NCBI GenBank assembly: GCA_011947345.1
Contig: JAAVTG010000620.1
Location: forward strand, 558,001 to 622,000
DNA: 64,000 nucleotides
Source: Phytophthora quininea
Taxonomy: Eukaryota; Oomycota; Peronosporomycetes; Peronosporales; Peronosporaceae
Direction: 5' to 3'
The notes under the pieces were generated by a model. It saw only the letters and a program-made list of their open reading frames with translations. It had not been told where the DNA came from and did not search any database. Shown piece by piece: positions 45,404 to 56,064 of this stretch. The translations under genes and the position numbers were made by a program. The first letter of the stretch is position 1; each line of letters begins with the position of its first letter.

Positions 45404-48264
45404 TTAGCGCTGGAGCTGCTGCACCTGCGCGGAAAAGTCGGAAATGCGCTCCAGGTTGCTCAATAGATGATCCATCTCCTTCGTTGCAGGAGTAACAAAA
45501 GACCCGCAGCTGGACGTCGAGCTCGAACGGAGCTGCTGTTGCGAGCGGTGGCGCTGAGGAGAGGAAGAAGTCGTAGTTGGGGCCGTGGAGTGGTTGCTGC
45601 TGCTCACTGGCGTTCCTGCATTGCTGCTCCTTTCGTGGGATTGTCGTCTGCTTCTTTGGCTATTGGCCTGCTGGCGTTGAAGCGCCGACACGGTGTGCTC
45701 CAATTTTGTGACAGCGGCGTTGCGCTCCTGCAGCTCACGCAGCAACGTCTTCTCGTTGCCCAACAGAACCGCGCAGCGTTTGCGCTCGCTGTCCAGTTGG
45801 TGCTGAAGCGCCTCGATCTCTTCGACCAGCTCGGTGGTGTGGTCCTCCACGGCTGTCTTCATGTCCTCGCGAGACTGCACGAGAAGCCGCACACGCTTCA
45901 CAGCCTCGTCGCGCTGTTGCTTGACGACGTTGTAATCACTGCGAACGTGCTCAAGCATTTGCCGAAGCTTGTCGATTTCCACTTGGTAGCTCTCCTTCAA
46001 GCAGGCAAGATCGATCAGCTTCTGTTGGAGGTCGCGAACGGCATCGGAATCATTCCCCTGTGACGACACACTTGTCCAAGCTCGTTTTCCAAGGTTTTAA
46101 CCTGGTCCTTGTAGCTCTTCACTTGTGAACTCAAGGCAACCAAATCTGTCTGGTCCACCTTCGCCTGCTTTGCAATTGTAATCACCTTCTCGCCGAGTTC
46201 AAAGTTGCGCTTGCCGGCACTTTCGATGCGGCGTACCAATTGAGCCACCTCGCGCTCCATCGTCTTTCGCTCATTGAGCAGCTTTTGCTCGAGACTGCTT
46301 CTTTCTTGACGCCCACTCTCAAACGATTGAGTTACTGTTGCCAGTTCTCCGTCAAGACGGGCGATTTCTCGCTGGAGAGACTCCAGCTCTTGGTCTTTGC
46401 CGTAGAGCGAGGTCAGATAATTGCGCTCTCTCGTCCGATTTCGCTCCCTCATCTTCAAGCGAGTCAAGATGCTGTTTGAGAGACTGTTTATCCTGCTCCA
46501 GTTGATCGATTCGAGCACGAAGACCTTCCGCCTTCCGCACTTCAGCTTCTACTCGGGCTTCGCAGCGCAATCGAATATCAGTGACGTTACCCTCCCAAGA
46601 CTCTTTTTCTTGCTCAAGCAGCGATACTTGTCGCTCAGCTTGCTTCAGCAATGCAAGTGTCTCCTCCTTGCCCAGAAGTTGGCGGTACAGGTCGTCAATC
46701 TTCTCGCTCTGACGCGTGGAAGTCTCGTGGGTTTGACGGTCCGAACGTTCCAACTCCTCCGTCAGCGTTCGCCGTTCCTCTTCGAGAGCGGCATTTTCCT
46801 TTTAATGTGATTCAACTCGACCCGCAGCTTCTCAAGCTCTTCGTGCGCAGTGGCAGCGCTCTCTTCGTCATTGAGTAGTTCCTTGAACCCAAAGTCAAGC
46901 TGCTCTGCAAGTGCGGTCCGGCACTGCTGAAGTTGTTGGAATTTGGTCTTGGACTGGTCGAGCTCCAATTCTAGTCGTCTGATCCGCTCTTGGAGCTGAC
47001 GGATGTCATACGCTGCTTGCTTTTGTTTTTCCTCACCTCGAACAACCTCGGCTTCGAGATTGCGAGCAACAAGATCCTTCTCCGCCAATCGTCCACGCAG
47101 CGCAGTGAGGTCCTGCTTCAGCGACTGCGTTTCATTGCGCATACTTTCCTTCTCGTGCATGAACTCGCTTCGAAGACGCTCCTTCAGCGAGGCAACTTCT
47201 CTGCGCAACGTCGACACCATCACGGAGTGGTCTTTCACCGACAAACGGGACTTGGTCGTTTGCAATTCCGTCCTAGTGGTGTCTAGCTCCCGCTGCAAGC
47301 TAGCGATTCGAGCCTGCAGGTCTTCCTTTTCTCGCTGCAAGGTCGATACCAACGCCAGCAATTCCTGTTGCTGTGCCTCGATCTCCTTCCTGGAGGAATC
47401 GTCCGAGACCTGCAACTGCTCTCGCAGCAGCATCATGTCTGTCGTGTTATCCAGTTTCAGTCGCATCTCCTTGATCTCGCTGTTCTTACGTTCAATTTCT
47501 AGTTCAGCAGTTGCCACCTCAGCAGTTGACGTCACCAATTTACTCTGTAGATCCTGGATCTGCTTCTCTTGCTGCGTGTTATCCTGCTCCAACTTGTGAA
47601 TCTTGTCCCTGACACTTTTGATCTCTGTAGTGCCGCTACTCGGTCCCGATCCTCCCAGCAGACTCTGCAGCTCCGCCTTCAGTCTCTCGTTTTCCTCGCT
47701 AGCTGTCTGCAAGTTCTCCATCTCCTGCTGCAACCGGTCGCACTCCTGCGCCTTGTCCTGCAGCTCGTGCTCCAGTTCGATGCACCTGGTCTGCACCTCG
47801 GCCTCTTTCCGCTGCATCTTGATCTCCAGCTGCTCAATGGCCTGGCTGAAGCCCGTGAGCGTCTTCTTGGCGTCTCTGAGCTGCTTCTCCAGCTCCTTCT
47901 TCTGTCTCTCGAGCTTGGCTCTCTCCTTGTCCCAGTAGTTCTGCTGGGCCCTCGCAGTGTCAAGCTCCTCTCCTAGCGCACGGTTCTCGCTGGCCAATTT
48001 GGCCACGGAGGCGGAGGCGTTACTCCCATCCTTGCCTAGCGGCAGGCAGCGCCGCAGCGTCTGCAGCTCCTGGCGCGTGCGCTCCTCACGCTGGCGGTAG
48101 AACTCGACCTGGCAGCTCAGGGCCTCGATGGTGCCCTTTTGCTCGGCGTGTAGCTGGTCCAGTACGCTGCCGAAGAAGCTCGGGTCGTCCGCGAACTTGC
48201 TCGCACTGTTGTTGCTGGCCTTGTCGCCTAGACTCGAGCTCGAGCTGCTGCTGTGGAGCACCAT
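45404..48264 (-). CDS. Long coiled-coil protein
   Basis: ATG 48264 (MVLHSSSSSSSLGDK). About 950 residues, almost entirely heptad-rich Glu/Gln/Lys/Leu sequence ('LEIERKNSEIKEMRLKL', 'LQREKEDLQARIASLQREL'), with a short Ser-rich N terminus and a Ser/Thr/Gln-rich low-complexity segment near the C terminus (about 45640-45500). Frame changes near 46790, 46440 and 46050 are bridged because the coiled-coil pattern continues. Such proteins are usually centrosomal, ciliary or vesicle tethers; no specific family is recognised. It is divergent from methionyl-tRNA synthetase with about 200 bp between starts. Confidence 0.75.
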
Positions 48265-48465
48265 GGCCACGGTATCGACTCGCGCGCGCTGCGACCCGGC
48301 CTCTGGAATTTGAAAAGATGTTTGCGCGGGATGTTTTCGCGCGTAAAAATATTTTGAAATTCGAGTACGCAAAGAAGTGCGGAGATGCTCGGAAAAAACT
48401 CGTGGTGAGCCGAGAAGGGGAACTCCCAAGCAGAAGGGAATCCGACAGACAGCACAAGGAAGACC
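48265..48465. promoter_or_regulatory. Compact divergent promoter
   Basis: 201 bp separating the ATGs of the coiled-coil gene and methionyl-tRNA synthetase. Both 5' UTRs and promoters must lie here. Confidence 0.55.
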
Positions 48466-50645
48466 ATGGACTCGAGCGAGCTGGCGGCGCGTGTGGACCA
48501 GCTAGAGGTGGCGCAGAAGCAGCAGAGCGAGCGCGTGGAGCAGTTGCAGCAGAAGCTGCAGAAGGCCACGGACTCTCGCGAGACCTTCTACCTGACGACG
48601 GCCATCCACTACACCAACGGCCTGCCCCACATGGGCCACGCCTACGAGAACGTGACGTCCGACGTCATCTGCCGCTACCACCGTGTCTTCGGCCGCGACG
48701 TGTACTTCCTCACGGGCACGGACGAGCACGGCCAGAAGATCGCGCAGACGGCTGAGGCCGCGGGCGTGACCCCGCAGCAGCTCGTGGACAAGTACGCGGG
48801 TATCTTCCAGCAGCTCACGCGCGACCTCAACATGAGCAACGACAACTTCATTCGCACCACCAGCGACGTGCACAAGAAGTTCGCCCAGTGGCTCTTCCAG
48901 CAGGCCATGGACAAGGGCGACGTCTACCTCGGCAAGTACGAGGGATGGTACAACGTCCGTGAGGAAACCTTTGTGACCGAGACGGAGGCCCAGCTCACAG
49001 ACTACAAAGACCCCGCCACGGGCACCCCTTTCAAGAAGATGCAGGAGGAGTCCTACTTCTTCAAAATGTCCAAGTATCAGGACCGTCTGGTCAAGCACAT
49101 TGAGGAGAACCCGACCTTCCTCCAGCCCGAGGTGCGTCGTCAGGAGCTACTGCGCCGCCTGAGGGAGCCACTTCAGGACCTGTCCGCTTCGCGCAACACC
49201 TTCACGCACGGCATCCCGCTGCTCAACGACCCCAAGCACGTGCTGTACGTGTGGTTCGACGCGCTGGCCAACTACCTGTCAGCTATCGGATACCCGGATG
49301 CACCCAACGCGCGCTACTGGCCCGCTAATGTGCACATCATCGGTAAGGACATTACGTGGTTTCACTGCGTTATTTGGCCATGCATTCTGATGAGCACGGG
49401 CATCCCACTCCCCAGCGCGTGTATGCGCACGGATTCGTGAACGCCAAGGACGGCTCCAAGATGAGTAAGAGTATCGGCAACGTCATTGACCCGTATGAAA
49501 TGATCGGCAAGTACGGACTGGAGTCGTTCCGCTACTTTATCGTGCGCTCGGCCAAGTTTGGCCAGGACATGCCCTTCTCCGAGGACGACCTCATCAACAT
49601 TCACAACTCGGAGCTCGCGGATAACTTGGGCAACCTGGTGCACCGCACCGTCAACATCTGCAAGAAGTATTCGAACGGCGTCGTGCCTGACGCCAAGGCG
49701 GACAAGCCGTTCGACATCTACGAGCTGCTGCAGACCTCGGAGGCCTCGTACAAGGAGTTTGCGCTACAAAACGCGTGCTTGGCGATCGTGAACGCGCTCA
49801 AGGAGACGAACAAGTACCTGACAGAGAAGGAGCCATGGCATATGAAGGAGAACGAGCCCCGTCTGGTGGTCGTGCGTACTTGTCTGGAGGCCATCTACGT
49901 GCTGGCGCACTACTTGAGCCCGATGATCCCGAAGACGGCCGAGACTATTTTCGAGAAGCTTGGCACGGCCTCGACTACGCTGACGGCACTGTCCCCGGAG
50001 TACAACAACCTGAAGCCGGGCACCGCTGTGGCCGTGGGCGGCATCCTGTTCAACAAGCTCCTGACGGACGAGGAGAAGCAGAAGCAGGCGGAGGCCGCTG
50101 CAGCTAAGGCCAAGCCTGCCAAGGCCAAACCCGAGAAGGCGGCCACGCCGCTGTTCGCGTCGCTGGACATTCGCGTCGGCGTCATCTCGAAGGTGTGGAA
50201 GCACCCCGAGTCGGAGAAGCTGTACTGCGAGGAGATTGACGTTGGCGAGGAGGAGCCCAAGCAGATCGCGTCGGGCCTGCAGGCGTTCTACTCGCTGGAG
50301 GATATGCAGAACCGCAAGGTGCTGGTACTGCTGAACCTCAAGCCGGCGAAGCTGGGCGGCTTCAAGTCGCACGGCATGGTGCTGTGCGCGTGTGACGAGG
50401 CCCACGAGAATGTGCAGTTCGTGGAGCCGCCTGCCGACGCCAAGGTGGGCGAGCGCGTGAGCGTGGCGTCTGAGAGCGGCGAGCCGCTGTCGGCGGCGCA
50501 GATCAAGAAGCAGAAGGTGCTGGAGAAGGCCTCGCCGGACCTGCTCACGGACGACAAGTGCGTGGCAACCTACAAGGGCGAGCCCATCATGACGTCCGCC
50601 GGCGCGTGCACCGTCAAGTGGCTGGCCAAGGCGCACATTAGCTAG
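48466..50645 (+). CDS. MARS1: Methionyl-tRNA synthetase with C-terminal EMAP-II-like tRNA-binding domain
   Basis: ATG 48466; about 726 residues. A short N-terminal coiled coil precedes the class-I Rossmann fold with HIGH motif 'GLPHMGHAYENV', 'TGTDEHGQKIAQTAE', 'WYNVREETFVTETEAQLTD', 'LYVWFDALANYLSAIGYP' and KMSKS in 'DGSKMSKSIGNVIDPYEM'. An Ala/Lys linker leads to a Trbp111/EMAP-II OB fold ('FASLDIRVGVISKVWKHPESEKLYCEEIDVG' in two blocks, 'GFKSHGMVLCA') that aids tRNA binding. The frame is lost at the CCCC near 49414 and resumes one base out of phase with 'QRVYAHGF'. For an essential enzyme this is almost certainly a sequence error. It charges tRNA-Met in the cytosol. Confidence 0.93.
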
Positions 50646-50929
50646 GTGATTGTCGTGGAGCATGCAAAGGCCTTGAGGCGCTAAAGCAGCCTTCTATCGG
50701 GCTGTGTATCGGTGAATATGGCTTCCAACGCAAAGAACGAGATCGTTGTGCCCCTCTATCACGCTCTTCAGTCTACCGGAGCGCTGGTGTGTTGCAGTAG
50801 TATTCAAAAGGCAACTTGCAGAGCCTCTGCATTGCGCAAAAATTCTCAGGCTGGGGACAACCGACCTTTTCGTATCCCGCTGTCGGGGCTATGGGGGATG
50901 CCGGGGCCGACAGGCCCCGGGATCCGATA
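50646..50929. other. Region between the synthetase and the DDE element
   Basis: No gene recognised. Positions 50901-50920 form a perfect stem of CCGGGGCC with a GACA loop and GGCCCCGG, which could fold as a hairpin. Confidence 0.5.
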
Positions 50930-51227
50930 GTTGGCCCCCCGCCCCGAAGGCGGAGAACGCCTTTTCATATTTTTTGTTCGTGTGGCAGTGGTCGTGGCAG
51001 GACCGTCGCTGGTGGTATCCGCTAGGGGCAGGAAGTGCTCACAACCAAGGAAGCTTGTCCAGAATGCCATTCAAGATCGAGCATTTCCCCGGTGATGAAT
51101 ATGCCTGAAAGTTGTTACGAGAACGCCAAACTTGGTACTCTCTTTGATCACCCTTACTTAGTGTAGGTCCCTGAGTGTCGAAATCCGTCTCAAGTGCCAT
51201 ACTGCATCAATAAAGGCTGTACTTGTA

Positions 51228-51254
51228 CAGTGCTGCTATTAACTATAGGCGCAC
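51228..51254. repeat. Tc1 left outer terminal repeat
   Basis: Starts CAGTGCTGCTATT and ends TAGGCGCAC; inverted partner at 52739-52765. Confidence 0.9.
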
Positions 51255-51405
51255 TCGATATGTGTTTCTCCCGCTCGACAGAAGCTGTCTTGAAAAGCGC
51301 TACACCCCACAGAACACGCTCAAGTGATGCTTCCTACGGCCCTGTATTGTATTTGCGCGAACGACAATTGTTGCAGTCACACGATAAAAATTGACGGATT
51401 TGGGG

Positions 51406-51427
51406 GTGTTCCAAACTATAGGCGCAC
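51406..51427. repeat. Tc1 left inner repeat
   Basis: GTGTTCCAAACTATAGGCGC plus AC; inverted partner at 52569-52590. Shares its last 13 bases with the outer repeat. Confidence 0.85.
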
Positions 51428-51547
51428 TAGCTTATTGGGCCAATTTTGCAAGAACTACTGCTTTTTATTGGCTGAAAATTGCACCACTAGTTCCCCTGTT
51501 TAAGGGGCGTTGCTGACCACAATCTCGAGGCTTGGGGGCTCTCCAAA

Positions 51548-52553
51548 ATGCCAAGGGGGCCAAGGTTGACCGAGGAGGAGAAAGGTCGCGTTTTGGCTCA
51601 CCACCGAGACGGCAGAAGCAACAGGTGGATCGCGCATGAGCTCAAGCGCAGTGAACATGCTGTACGAAACGTGTTGAAGTCTCGTTCTGCTAGAAAACCA
51701 TCAATAAAGGTCGGAAGGAAGGCTAAATGCACAAAGCGCATGGCCCGCCGAATTTTTCGACTCGCCACCGTGAAAAGTTTTCCTCCAAACGCGTGTCGGA
51801 GGCGATCGATAGCGTTCTACGTCCCAGTACGATTCGTAAGCAGCTCAATTCGTCTAAACTGGCCAAGTGGATCAAGCGTAAACCGTCGCCGGCCATCAAG
51901 CCGCACCACAAGGTCGCCCGAGCAGCTTTTGCCGCTAAATTTTTAAGTAAAACCAGGATTTGGCGCCGTATTGTTTTCAGTGACGAAAAGAAATTTAAAT
52001 TGGACGGCCCTGACGGCTACCAGTACTACTGGCATGACGTCAGGAACGACCATGAACTTTTCTCGAAGCGAGCGAGTGGGGAGGAAGCGTGATGGTGTGG
52101 GCGGGCATGAACTATTTTGGAAAAACTGAGATCGCTTTTCTGGAGGGGAGACAAAACTCTGAATGCTACACTAAAACGCTGGACGCGTATCTTACGCCTT
52201 TTCTCGAAAACCTTCGGGAAAACCATGGCATTTCCAGACCGATTTTTCAACAAGATAACGCATCTATTCACGAATCACGATTTACTAAGGCTCACATTGA
52301 GGCGCTGGGGATCCGTAAGCTGAAGTGGCCTTCTAAAAGTCCAGATTTGAACCCGATAGAAAACGTTTGGGGGCAGTTGGCGTGGTCTGTGTATGAAGGT
52401 GGACGGCAGTTCGATTCTAAAGAAGAATTGAAGGCTCAGATCACTCGTAGCTGGAAAAACATCAAACAAAGCTACTTACGGCATCTCGTGGATGGCATGC
52501 CCACCCGAATGGCTAACGTTGTCATCAAAAACGGCGGTCCGATCGACAAATAG
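51548..52553 (+). pseudogene. Tc1/mariner DD34E transposase, frame-broken
   Basis: ATG 51548 (MPRGPRLTEEEKGRVLAH) opens an N-terminal helix-turn-helix pair (about residues 5-90). The DDE core has Asp in '[11 protein letters not shown]' (about 51975), Asp in 'FQQDNASIHES' (about 52255) and Glu in 'KSPDLNPIENVWG' (about 52361). Exactly 34 residues separate the last two, so this is DD34E. Stop TAG at 52551. The frame shifts near 51780 and again near 52080 ('[11 protein letters not shown]' would be the expected join). Total length near 335 residues is normal for the family. It is inactive as sequenced unless the shifts are errors. Confidence 0.88.
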
Positions 52554-52568
52554 GTTGGAGATTAGCAT

Positions 52569-52590
52569 GTGCGCCTAAAGTTTAGAACAC
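52569..52590. repeat. Tc1 right inner repeat
   Basis: Begins GTGCGCCTAAAG and ends TTTAGAACAC, the inverse of 51406-51427 with two mismatches. Confidence 0.85.
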
Positions 52591-52738
52591 CTAATAAATC
52601 TCCATTTTGCTTTTTTCCTACATTGGTTGCCCTTTCCAAAACGAGACCACAGAGGCGTCATTTGCATCACTCGAGCGTGTTATGGTGGGCGTGGCACTTT
52701 TCAAAAGCCTTTAGTCGATCAGCAGCTAAAAATATTGT

Positions 52739-52765
52739 GTGCACCTATAGTTATTAGCAGCACTG
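52739..52765. repeat. Tc1 right outer terminal repeat
   Basis: Begins GTGCACCTATAG and ends AGCAGCACTG, the inverse of 51228-51254 with two mismatches; followed by TA. Confidence 0.9.
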
Positions 52766-55570
52766 TAGTCCACGTATCAAGGAGTACAAGCAGCGGCGTG
52801 TCGAAGACATGGATTTTAAGTTTGATGTGTTTTACGCAAAGTATCAGTGCGGTGGAGAAAGTGGAAGTTACTTTTCGACGCTGAGCAAAGGATTTGTTCA
52901 CAGCAACTCCGACGTGATGCTGCATCTGCCTTTCGTCATCAGCAAGAAAGGTGGTTACTCAAAAAGCATGATGGAGCACGTTCACGTCGGTATGGTGTCA
53001 CCGAACGGATTGTCTTGGGCTTTAACGAACCTGGTACGTCGCCGTACTAATCGTTACTACCATCTGCTGATTCTGTTTGGTTGTGGGAAATGCCGAAATC
53101 ATGAGCTCAATCCTTACTATCAGGCCCCAACACCTCCTTCAGTTGATGAGTATCTTAAAGCCAATAGTGTCACGGAGAATCACACACTTGCTGGTGCATG
53201 GCTCAGCGCTACTGAGATTTATGGGACCATTTGCGAACGTGTCATGAAAATTTGTACTGTGAAAAGGTAATACGAATGGATCACTCAGCCAAGTTTTGCA
53301 AACGAATTAAGGAATGGAAATCAACTGGAAAACGTGAAAACCTTCTCGACGTGAAGCTACTGTTATTGCTGCAGAACGAAGCCGGACAAATTATTGGCCG
53401 CAGGCTTACACGATCGGAGAATAATGAAGAGACAGCGCAGTTGCTTCTTGATGTTCGTCAACAACTCAACCCCTGCGGTGACAGTGATGAGATATTTGTC
53501 GTAAGCGATAAATCTGACGCTGTCAAAAATATGATTGCAGAAGTCTTTGGTCCTAGAGTGTTGGTCAAGCAGGACCCATTCCACGTCATCCAAAGATTTA
53601 CAGACAAAGTAAAAGCTGGTGCTGGAAGGATACGGCTATCAAAGCTGCTGCACGAGGCGCTGTACTTTGTGACCGGCGAACTCCGTCCCCGGATGAAATG
53701 GAACGTCGTTTGGAGGAGGCGGTGGGCACTGTTAGTCAGGACGAGATTACGAATTCCCCAAAGGAATGGGCAGGGTCCATGAACAAGAGTCGTTCTTTGG
53801 TTCGCGGTGGGTTTTTGTCTGTTGACCAAAACACGTACACTGAAAAAGGAACCGCTGTGAAAGTTGTGTCTACTAGCCAACTAGAAGGTTTCCATGCTGG
53901 TCTTAAGAAATTGCTTGCTCGTGACGTATCTATTGACGTTGAGCTTCGAATCTTGGATATTTACATTGTACAGCACAATGTTTCGGCCGGGGTCGAATTT
54001 GATCGAAATCCACACATGGGACAACTGGACCTGATCACCGCCTGTAAGGCAGCCAACGCCACTACCGATATCCTCAAAACCTCACCACAGCAAGAGTATC
54101 CCCTTGGCTTGCTCTCATCCCCACCGCGTGCACCGCAGTATCGAGCGACTTCGAAACTGGACTTCGAATTCAATTCTTGGAAAGACATGTTCAGAGATAC
54201 TCGAATTGATCCAGTGCAGCTGGAAGCAAACTTAACTCAGTCGCGTCAACATCGCCGCTCAATTGAAGAGCTGCTGATAATGTGATCGACGGCACTGCAG
54301 GATGGGAAATTAGACCGAAGGGAGTTCTTTTGCTCGCTGCAGCTCGACGAAAAAGAGCATGAAGGAAATAGTATTTTTCGCTTGAGGAGACGGAGCTTCT
54401 GCGGCAAATTCTCTTGGAACAACAAGCTACTCGCACGTCTTGGTCTGAATGCCCGCTTGTTACGACAATCATGTACAATCTCGCGGTGAGCACAAGCACC
54501 AACACTCAAATCAAACTCCAGCGCCGAAGTTTTATAAAACTATCGCGACGCATAGATTCTATCGGTAAACAACCCTCGACTTCCAACAGAAGCTCACCGC
54601 CAAACATTTTTCTTTTCAAGAAGCAAGATGAGTGCGATGGGGATCCTTCAATATCGGAGCAAACACTGCAAATTGATCTTTTCAACGCTCTACAAAATGC
54701 AAACTTCATCACTCGGAAAAAGCAGACGTTCTGCCGGGTGCTTGACTTCGCAAGCCACATTTGCGATGGCATTCGCTTATTTTCTGCCCGCAAGGTCGAG
54801 TTGAAATGGGATTCGCTACGCAAGTCCAGCGCGAGATGCGACGCACTAAAAATTAAATTGAAAGTGCCAGCGTCAGTGTTAAGATCTCTTAGCATTCCGG
54901 CAAGCAACGTCTTACCGTCTCAACAAGACCTTGCCACAGTATTTGCACCAATTCAGGGCGTGCCAGAAGTTGAAACAGGGCAACTCGCCTCGAATGGTAG
55001 CGAAGATCTCGTAGGTAACGCTGGAGCTGGAGCTAGAGTGCACCAGGAAAACCCTCAACAAGACATAGCTGCCAAATCCTTGCAGCAACAAACAGCGTGA
55101 GCCGAAAAGCTCGATCACCTCCGCTAGTTATTTCCGATCGTGATCTTGACGAGCTTAGGGCCATGGCCGAGTCGCTCAAAGGCTCTTACACCAAGTGAAA
55201 CACTCTTATTACCGAATATAAGAAGCGGTACCCGGACCAACCAGTCGGCAAAGAGCAGCTACGCAGCAAGATCAGAGCTCCAGCAAGAGCAAAACAGCGT
55301 CAGCAAAAGAAACGCGAGAGAGCTCCAGAGCAAAGTATACCTAGTGACCAGGCGATTAACTCGAAGCGAGTGACGACAGACACCTGCGCCAGTTGCCAGA
55401 AGAAGCACTAGAAGTGCGGTGATCGAAGCAACCCGTCCTGCACGAAGATTACACAAAGCAACCGATTAACAAACTACTATTATCGAAAATAATAACTGTC
55501 ACGAATGCTCTACATTGCACTTTGTGTCTGACACGCCGTACAATACTGGGCGCCTGAGGACGGGACAAGA

Positions 55571-55610
55571 CTTGGGCAAACTTGGGCAAACCTGGGCAAA
55601 CCTGGCCAAA
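55571..55610. repeat. Four 10-bp tandem units
   Basis: CTTGGGCAAA, CTTGGGCAAA, CCTGGGCAAA, CCTGGCCAAA in direct succession. They lie in a stretch (55101-56064) with no recognised gene that may be transposon or LTR debris; a TATATATATATA tract follows at 55863. Confidence 0.85.
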
Positions 55611-56064
55611 GCGAGGTCGGGACAATCCCCAGTATCCCCTACCGCCCCGCTGTCGCGGAGCGGGATGGTGCGGCGTCACTTACGTGGCAGGCTAAGCCGC
55701 GCGGGGTCCAGCGAGCCAGGGGCCCCCGAGCAAATATTACCCCAAGGAACTCTTGCCGAGGAGGAGGAGTGCTTGGTATATGGATACGACACGAACCGTT
55801 CCTGAGGCCAAGTAGAGTTGTGGGCGGCTGCTAGACGGGTAGGAGTAGGGTGTGAAGAAACATATATATATATTGGTTCACATCTACACTTGTCGGTGTA
55901 CACGTTGATTTACAGTAGGTTGCAGCATGTGTCAATCCTGCTACAATTTATCAACTCCCCATGCAGCTTTCCCAAGCAAAATCCCCATCGTCATCGTCTC
56001 GCTCCTCCATGTCAAGGACGTCAAGTGAATTATCGAAGTAGTCTTCGTGGTCAACCTCGTCCAG

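Larger units (their letters stand above)
51228..52765 (+). mobile_element. Tc1/mariner element with IR/DR ends (1,538 bp)
   Basis: Begins CAGTGCTGCTATTAAC after TA (51226-51227) and ends ...GCAGCACTG before TA (52766-52767), the expected TA duplication. The outer 27-bp ends (51228-51254 and 52739-52765) match at 25 of 27 positions. A second, inner pair lies about 180 bp inside (51406-51427 and 52569-52590), 20 of 22 matching, sharing the core AACTATAGGCGCAC with the outer pair. This double-site layout is the IR/DR organisation known from Sleeping Beauty-type Tc1 elements. It holds one degenerate transposase gene. Confidence 0.9.
50930..55100 (+). mobile_element. Unassigned DDE transposon-like element, interrupted by Tc1/mariner
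   Basis: Coding sequence can be followed from about 50960 to 51225 ('WQDRRWWYPLGAG', 'CPECHSRSS', 'VPYCINKGC'), through the Tc1 insertion, and on to 55100. Ends and inverted repeats of this element were not found. The left boundary is given where coding similarity starts, so the real element may be longer on both sides. Confidence 0.6.
50960..55100 (+). pseudogene. DDE-type transposase with Cys-rich N terminus and SANT-like C terminus
   Basis: After removal of the Tc1 copy and one TA, 'INKGCTC' joins 'SPRIKEYKQRRVEDMDF' in frame. The N terminus carries paired cysteines and a 'RRWWYPLG' block resembling the DUF6729 module seen in oomycete repeats. The core has an Asp in 'RMDHSAKFCKRIK' (about 53280), 'VVSDKSDAVKNMI', Asp in 'KQDPFHVIQRF' (about 53580) and Glu in 'TSQLEGFHAGLKKLL' (about 53885), a plausible RNase-H DDE set. 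The C-terminal part ('SLEETELLRQILLEQQ', about 54380) resembles a SANT/Myb-like DNA-binding helix set and ends at 55100. An in-frame TAG is present at 51164, and there are further stops and shifts near 53270, 53690 and 54283. Superfamily assignment is open. Confidence 0.6.

Noticed and set aside
51400..52592. A second, smaller Tc1 copy nested in the outer one
   Set aside because: The inner repeats lack TA duplications on both sides and sit symmetrically about 180 bp inside, which fits IR/DR ends of one element.
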